The translations under genes were made by a program, and so were the position numbers. This document shows positions 58,854 through 64,000 of a stretch of 64,000 nucleotides of DNA, piece after piece. Under the pieces are notes generated by a model. That model made no database searches and was not told the DNA's origin. It saw nothing but the letters and a program-made list of their open reading frames with translations. Each line of letters starts with the position of its first letter. Position 1 is the stretch's first letter. The stretch is taken from contig JAMJFZ010002307.1 of the NCBI GenBank assembly GCA_026225945.1, positions 1,212,001 to 1,276,000 of the forward strand, given 5' to 3'. Source of the stretch: Cricetomys ansorgei. Taxonomy: Eukaryota; Chordata; Mammalia; Rodentia; Nesomyidae.

Positions 58854-61497
58854 TCTGCCTACATTATCTACAAAGACAGACCTAAAATGTCCAAAAAGAT
58901 AGCAGAAATTAAAAGCCAATTGGTTGCACTTCAAGTGCTGCTTCCCGTACATGAACCTGTGGCTTTGACTTCTTGTCACTTCTCTTCAGCTCAGTATAAG
59001 ACAATAGGCATGTTTCTTTGCAGAAGACTTGGGACATCGAGGAGACTTGAAAGGTGCAGTGTGCCCTGCTTAGTTGACTGATGGAGAAGATAGAACACTC
59101 CTTGCCAAACCAAACCTTTCTGCTCATCCACACTATCACGATTTAGCCACCTGTTGACTGGGACTCAGCCTGAACATGAAGAGGGTGGCCCCTTTAAACA
59201 AAGCCTGCTGTCCCTTTTCAAAGCAACTCTGAGGGCACACTGCTTTGCTGTGACCGACTCTTGAGATGAAGGAACCCACTGCCCTTGGTCCTCAGCCAAA
59301 AACGTTGCCAATCTTTCTCCTTTCAGTGCTTCTATTAGAGCTTGAGATAGGCCCCATTCAAACACTCTCTCTGCCAAAAAATCTGGGCCAAGCTCTTGGA
59401 TGACTGAGCAGGACAGCAGCTATGATTTTCAAGTCCTATTCAATGACATGTTTCTAACAGTAACGTCGAAACGTGTGAGGTTTTAACTGATTGACTTTGC
59501 AGTGACCTTTCTTGGCAGGGCTGAAAGGGCCGATGTCTAGGACTTCAACCAAAGGTAATATATAGAATTATAAGCTGTAGGATTTACAGGTAGGGCTTAT
59601 TTTAGATTTCTAATACAAGTCTTCATTCTTCTAAGCCAACATAGCTATATCAAGCACATAACTCCACAGTGAAGCGGTAGGGCGTAGCTCAGAGCTATTG
59701 TAAGGAAAACGTAGCATTTAAACCACAGCTATGATAGGTTCTGTGAGGGGAAATTGTGGTTTCAAAAATTACTGAAACTGCATTTGTGAGCATTATTATA
59801 CAGTTGAATGTGGCAGCCAGAGGAAGGAGTGAAGTTCTGACTCAGATATGAGTCCACTCTGCCCAAGTCATCTACCATGACAATGGAACCTGTTTACTTA
59901 CTGCAAGGGAAAAAGCTAATTCAACATGTTAGTGCCTCGGCTGTAGCGGCTCTGTCTAAAACACAGCAGACAATTTTTCTGATTCACAGGAATTAGCGTC
60001 ACTGAGGTGTGGAGCAATGACTCTTCACTGTGGCCACGGGGCCTGAGAACTGAACCAAGGCTAATTGTGCTGTGATTCGGGAAGTGAGATGCGAGCACAG
60101 GAGAGACTTGCCTTTGTGGTAAAAATATATAGTTTCCTAAGCAAGTCTGTTTCATTGTCATAGAGAATGTTTCAAAAACACATCATATTTCAGATGGCAT
60201 TACTGCCATTGTATCAGTGAGTCTCGAGTTTATTGACGTAAGATAATAGTAAGGGCACGGTGATCACGAAGGCTGAAAATATGTCTTATCAAAGGCATGC
60301 ATGCGTGTATACTCACCAAGATATGTGTCAGGAGGGGAAGTCGGCGCCACTCAACCTTCATTCGTTCTTTAATTCTTCGGGCTGGCTGGGGCCTGAGCTA
60401 CCACAGCTTGGACAGAGCTCTCCTTGGGAGGTCTGTTTGCATTTCAGTGGGAAGAGACGGACAATAGAGTAATGTGGCCGAAACACCAGTACGCTACTAT
60501 TCAAAGATGCATGCGTTTTTAAATTAGCCAAGTCTATGAGAAAATGCAAACTTAAGAACACACAGGAATAAAGATGCTGCAAACTCCAGGCTGTCAGTCA
60601 GAACCCCAGGACTGAGCACAGTGCCCAGACCTGAGACGTGCACGAGACACTCACAATAAGGGACACCTATTTTATTTATCATTCAAATGACTGAGTGAAC
60701 AGCCAGACTTGATGCTTTCTCCAGATGGCCCGATGCCGTCTCCTCAATCCCTTACCGTGTTTCCTTTCTGTACTGCTTCTTCCTAAAAAGGAATATTATG
60801 ATGTAGTGAGTTATAGAGGATGTGGCCAAGCCACAAAGAAAGAAATGTCACTTTGGTGTGTGGCCTTCTCTTTCTTCTATAACACAGACCTTGGGTAGGC
60901 CAACAGTTTCAGAAAAAGTATATAGGGTATCAATGTCTCAGGAAATAGCACCTGTTTTTTCACATGATCTTTTCAAAAATGCACTATATATCCTTTACCA
61001 GAGAATGGTGATGGGAAAATAGAGATGTGTTTTTGAGAGAAGTGTGAAGCTTTTTCTCATTAAGTCCATCTGTAGGCCCAGAGTCTCCATCAAAAGTGCA
61101 TGTCTTTCTTTAAAGTCCTGATAATAATACTTGGCATCAAATAGACTCTAAGTGATCATTGATGTAAGACCTTCAAAGTCAAGCTGACTCTCAGGACTGT
61201 TTCTACAGTGTGGTAATAAGGCTGTGTAATCAGAAGGCAAGAGGGTTTTCTTGTTTTGCTCTGTGGAATTAGAGTGCTCTGTGAAACATCTTCCAGCAGC
61301 AAAATTCAACATCTTCATCAAAGAATGGTTTCTTGACTGCTTTCAACTAAGGGACTGACTTTCCAGAACCCGCTGTGATGGAGAAGAGAGAACACCAATT
61401 GCTCACCTAACCAAATGAGCCAAAGCAATTCTAGGCGTTCCAAGGAGGTGAGAGATTGAGCATCCAGAACCTGCGTTGTACACAACAGGCAATGTAA
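58854..61497. other. Unique sequence, no gene recognised
   Basis: No repeat family or credible exon was recognised in about 2.6 kb; frames are at most 81 codons. Confidence 0.5.
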
Positions 61498-61609
61498 AGC
61501 CAGCCATGGTGGCACATCTATCACCACAGCACTCGGGAGATAGGGCAGAAGGATCATGGGTTCCTAACAGCCTGAGCTACATGAGACTCTATATTTTAAA
61601 AAAAAAATT
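61498..61609 (+). mobile_element. B1 SINE
   Basis: 'gccagccatggtggcacatc', 'cacagcactcgggagatagg' and 'cctgagctacatgagactct' with an A tail. Confidence 0.9.
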
Positions 61610-61889
61610 GTGCCAGGCAAAACTGAATTCAAATTCTCACTCCAATAGTCATTTATCTGGGAAAAGTAAAGGAGCAACCTATTCTGAGTGAGGCAATACT
61701 GTTTTGAAGTCATTGTAGTACTAAATACATAGATCAGTAATATTTGAAATGTTATAGATACTTGATTACTGGTATGTCATTATAGAGAATTAGAAAAATC
61801 ATGTATTAGGCTAAAAATACAGATGTCAGGAAACTGAAACATCTATAGAGGATATTTATCATTTCCTTATTTTGCTTATTCATTCATTT
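61610..61889. other. Unique sequence
   Basis: Nothing recognised. Confidence 0.4.
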
Positions 61890-62001
61890 TGGATTGAGAC
61901 AGGGTTTCACTGTGTAGTTCAGGATGGCCTCCAACTCCTGAACATCCTGTCCAGCCTTCCAATTGTTGATATTCCAGACACGTGCCATCATATCTGACTG
62001 T
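61890..62001 (-). mobile_element. B1 SINE, antisense
   Basis: 'gagacagggtttcactgtgt', 'aggatggcctccaactcctg' and 'attccagacacgtgccatca'. Diverged. Confidence 0.85.
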
Positions 62002-62263
62002 AGGATCTTTCAATAGAACAGTTCATTGGATGAACAGTGGCCAGATGTTGCTTTCATGGAGAACAACTCAAAAGTTCTAGATGAAGGAAGAAGATGGCTC
62101 ATGAGTCACCTTAGAGTCACATGGATCTATACCCATCCACATCAGCAAGCACTCAGGCCTATACCATCGTGCCCTGCCCTCCCGTGCGAGAAGGGATTCC
62201 AGAAATTGTTTTCAGCCACCAGCCCATACAACTTAAATCTTTCTCTGAGTAAAGGCTGATGGT

Positions 62264-62480
62264 AACTTGTGTGTTTGTGTGTGTGTGTACACGTGTGTGT
62301 GTGTGTTTGTGTGTGTGTATACACGTTTGTGTGTGTGTTTGTGTGTACATGTGTGCGTATGTGTGTGTACACGTGTGTGTGTGTACACGTGTGTGTGTAC
62401 ACGTATGTGTGTGTGTGTACACGTGTGTGTGTGTACACGTATGTGTGTGTGTGTGTGTGTACACGTGTGTGTGTGTGTTT
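62264..62480. repeat. Complex (GT)n with repeated TACACGTG units
   Basis: About 217 bases of GT repeat are broken at intervals by TACACGT blocks. Five perfect CACGTG palindromes begin at 62290, 62370, 62386, 62420 and 62462. The Cys/Val-rich and Thr/His-rich frames across it are artefacts of the repeat. Confidence 0.97.
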
Positions 62481-62802
62481 AAAGACTGTCCATTGGGCTA
62501 TGGAAAGTGTGATGAGGAAGGCAGATGACTTCATGTTGGCAAAAAAGAAAAGAAAAGAAAAAAAGTTCCTTCCTTTCTTCTTCCTTCCATTCCTTGCCTC
62601 TCTTCTTCTGCCTCCCTTCCTCTTCATTTTTCTTTTTACTCTTTCTTTGCTGCCTCATCTTAAAGAGGTCTACGCTGGAGTGGCCTGTGTGGCCTCCTCA
62701 CCACCTGTGCTGGTTCCAGAATGCTTGGATTGGATCTGATGCAGTTTTTCTCAGCTCTTGATGCAGAAAATTGCAGCATTCATATGAAAATAAAAATCGA
62801 TG

Positions 62803-62852
62803 GCTCTGACTGGAGAGATGGCCCAGCTGTTAAAGGATAGGCTCACAACCAA
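62803..62852 (+). mobile_element. B2 SINE 5' fragment
   Basis: 'actggagagatggcccagct' and 'gttaaaggataggctcac' match the B2 tRNA-like head; the body is missing. Confidence 0.65.
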
Positions 62853-64000
62853 AGCATTAAAAGCCATGGGCCATCAAATCCTCTCCCTATCAGAGGACAG
62901 GAAATCAGACCTCCAATGGCCGTGAATGAACTGTCTAAGAACCAAAAGTGTCTCTCAGAAATAGGAACCAGATGTCAGCAATTGAGAATCCAGGGCACTA
63001 TTCTGCCTCCAATTTATTTTTAGCAGAAATGTGACTGATGCCTTTCAGTACCATAATTAACTTTCAAGAATCGCCATTAGTCTCGTATAAGACTGGGCAA
63101 AAAAAAAAAAAATTGTATATAAGGTCTAAGTGGAAATTATGACTTTTTTTAAGTAGTGAAGGGGGATGTTTTACAGTTTTTCGTTCTCTCGGTTTGACTT
63201 GAGTAAAACTCAGTTCTCAAATGCAATCCGTCTCTAGATAACACCGGCTGTTTATACACTTAGGGTGTATCAGCCTCCTCACAGCATGGTGGTATTACAG
63301 CCTAATATAATATTTGCCTTTCGTGTTTTGAGTGTGTAACAAGAGGGCCTACGGTGTTGTTAGCTAAAATCAGCCCAAAGTATTAAAGCTTGGACATGAA
63401 CGTGGTCTGCCCAAGCCAGAGGGACACAAGTACCTTCTTTCAGCCTCTAGATGAAATCATAAATTATGTCCACAGCCCCAACGACAGACCTTGAGACACT
63501 TTGCATTACTTAGCAGGCAGGCAACCTCTGAACTGTCTCAAAGGCGGGGGAGGATCTCCGAGATCTGCTTGGTCCTTTCGGCACAAATCCTCCATCCTCC
63601 CCTGGTCCAGAGTCTCTCTGGTTTTACCACACAGGGGTTGGAAGGAGATGAGGGGAATTGTGGCGCTGATGCCCAGCCCATGTGTTAGAGACCAAAAAGC
63701 ACATCCCGGTGTACTTGACAGTGGGACTCTTTTTGAGACATGGGTTTGGAATCCTGTCAACCACACTGGAGTTCTTACTCTGTGCAAGGCCATCACAGGC
63801 TTTTAAAGATTAATTTAACCACTATGGGCATGTGCAGTTTTCACCTATTAAGAAAACAGCTTTACAACAAATGTGACCGCCTCTATAGGACAACAAAAAG
63901 TGCTTTTTAAATTCCTTCTGCTAAAACCAGTTTCCTCTTTTTAACCATTAAGTGTCCTTGGTGGGACTTTGTTAATTAGAAGCTCTGCAAGATAAATGGT
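62853..64000. other. Unique sequence to window end
   Basis: A poly(A) run lies at 63100-63113. No repeat or exon was recognised. A 101-codon frame at 63501-63806 has no domain features. Confidence 0.45.

Noticed and set aside
62142..62739. Open frames of up to 161 codons rich in Cys/Val or Thr/His
   Set aside because: They are artefacts of the GT/AC repeat, not metal-binding or antimicrobial proteins.
1..64000. CRISPR arrays, operons, tRNA or rRNA genes
   Set aside because: The sequence is rodent nuclear DNA. Spaced direct repeats here are microsatellites or SINEs, and tRNA-like segments are ID/B2/B3 SINE heads with damaged B boxes.

Overview
This is mammalian nuclear DNA, almost certainly from a muroid rodent. 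It carries B1, B2, B3 and ID-type SINEs, L1 fragments with rodent Lx-like 3' ends, URR1-type hAT elements and an IAP-like LTR. Older eutherian repeats (MIR, MLT1, ancient L1) lie underneath. ID copies are few and degenerate, and I see no mouse A/Tf/Gf-type L1, so a cricetid (hamster, vole, deer mouse) is possible. That species-level guess is inference only. The bacterial-style categories (operons, RBS, CRISPR) do not apply.

I found no protein-coding gene or exon that I can defend. Apart from the broken L1 frames, the longest open frames are low-complexity tracts, repeat sequence or chance-length frames. The window reads as intergenic or intronic DNA.

Layout. 1-7.35 kb is mostly unique, with one ID SINE. 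7.36-9.07 kb holds an MLT1 LTR and then an L1 3' end in the head-to-head arrangement of twin priming. 9.17-15.2 kb is a near full-length but decayed L1 with remnants of 5'UTR, ORF1, ORF2 and 3'UTR. Just downstream is a compact cluster of bZIP and NRF1-like motifs (15.55-15.62 kb). 15.7-25.8 kb is mostly unique, with scattered SINEs, an URR1 element with duplicated target site, an MIR and a 92-bp duplicated block. 25.9-27.4 kb is an antisense L1 split by an IAP-like LTR. 27.5-31.0 kb is mostly unique, with a second URR1. 31.07-34.25 kb is packed with L1: an Lx copy with a B1 nested in its tail, an ancient L1M, a second twin-primed L1, then a B3. 34.3-50.1 kb is unique sequence with SINEs, an MIR and one eutherian LTR-like remnant.

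50.14-54.3 kb is an ancient antisense L1 split cleanly by a 2.1-kb non-autonomous LTR element (51,466-53,573). That element has a lysine-type primer-binding site and near-matching 6-bp target duplications, but its two LTR-like ends do not look homologous. 55.4-57.4 kb has a B1 with a 280-bp expanded pyrimidine tail inserted in another rodent repeat, and a 4 x 35-bp minisatellite. 58.5-64 kb is unique sequence with further SINEs and a 220-bp GT repeat containing five CACGTG palindromes.

The interest is in the insertion record and a few unexplained motifs, not in a gene system. I saw no evidence of a novel multi-gene system. Family names rest on remembered consensus sequences, not on a search, and repeat edges are usually good to about 10-30 bases unless a target duplication is given.
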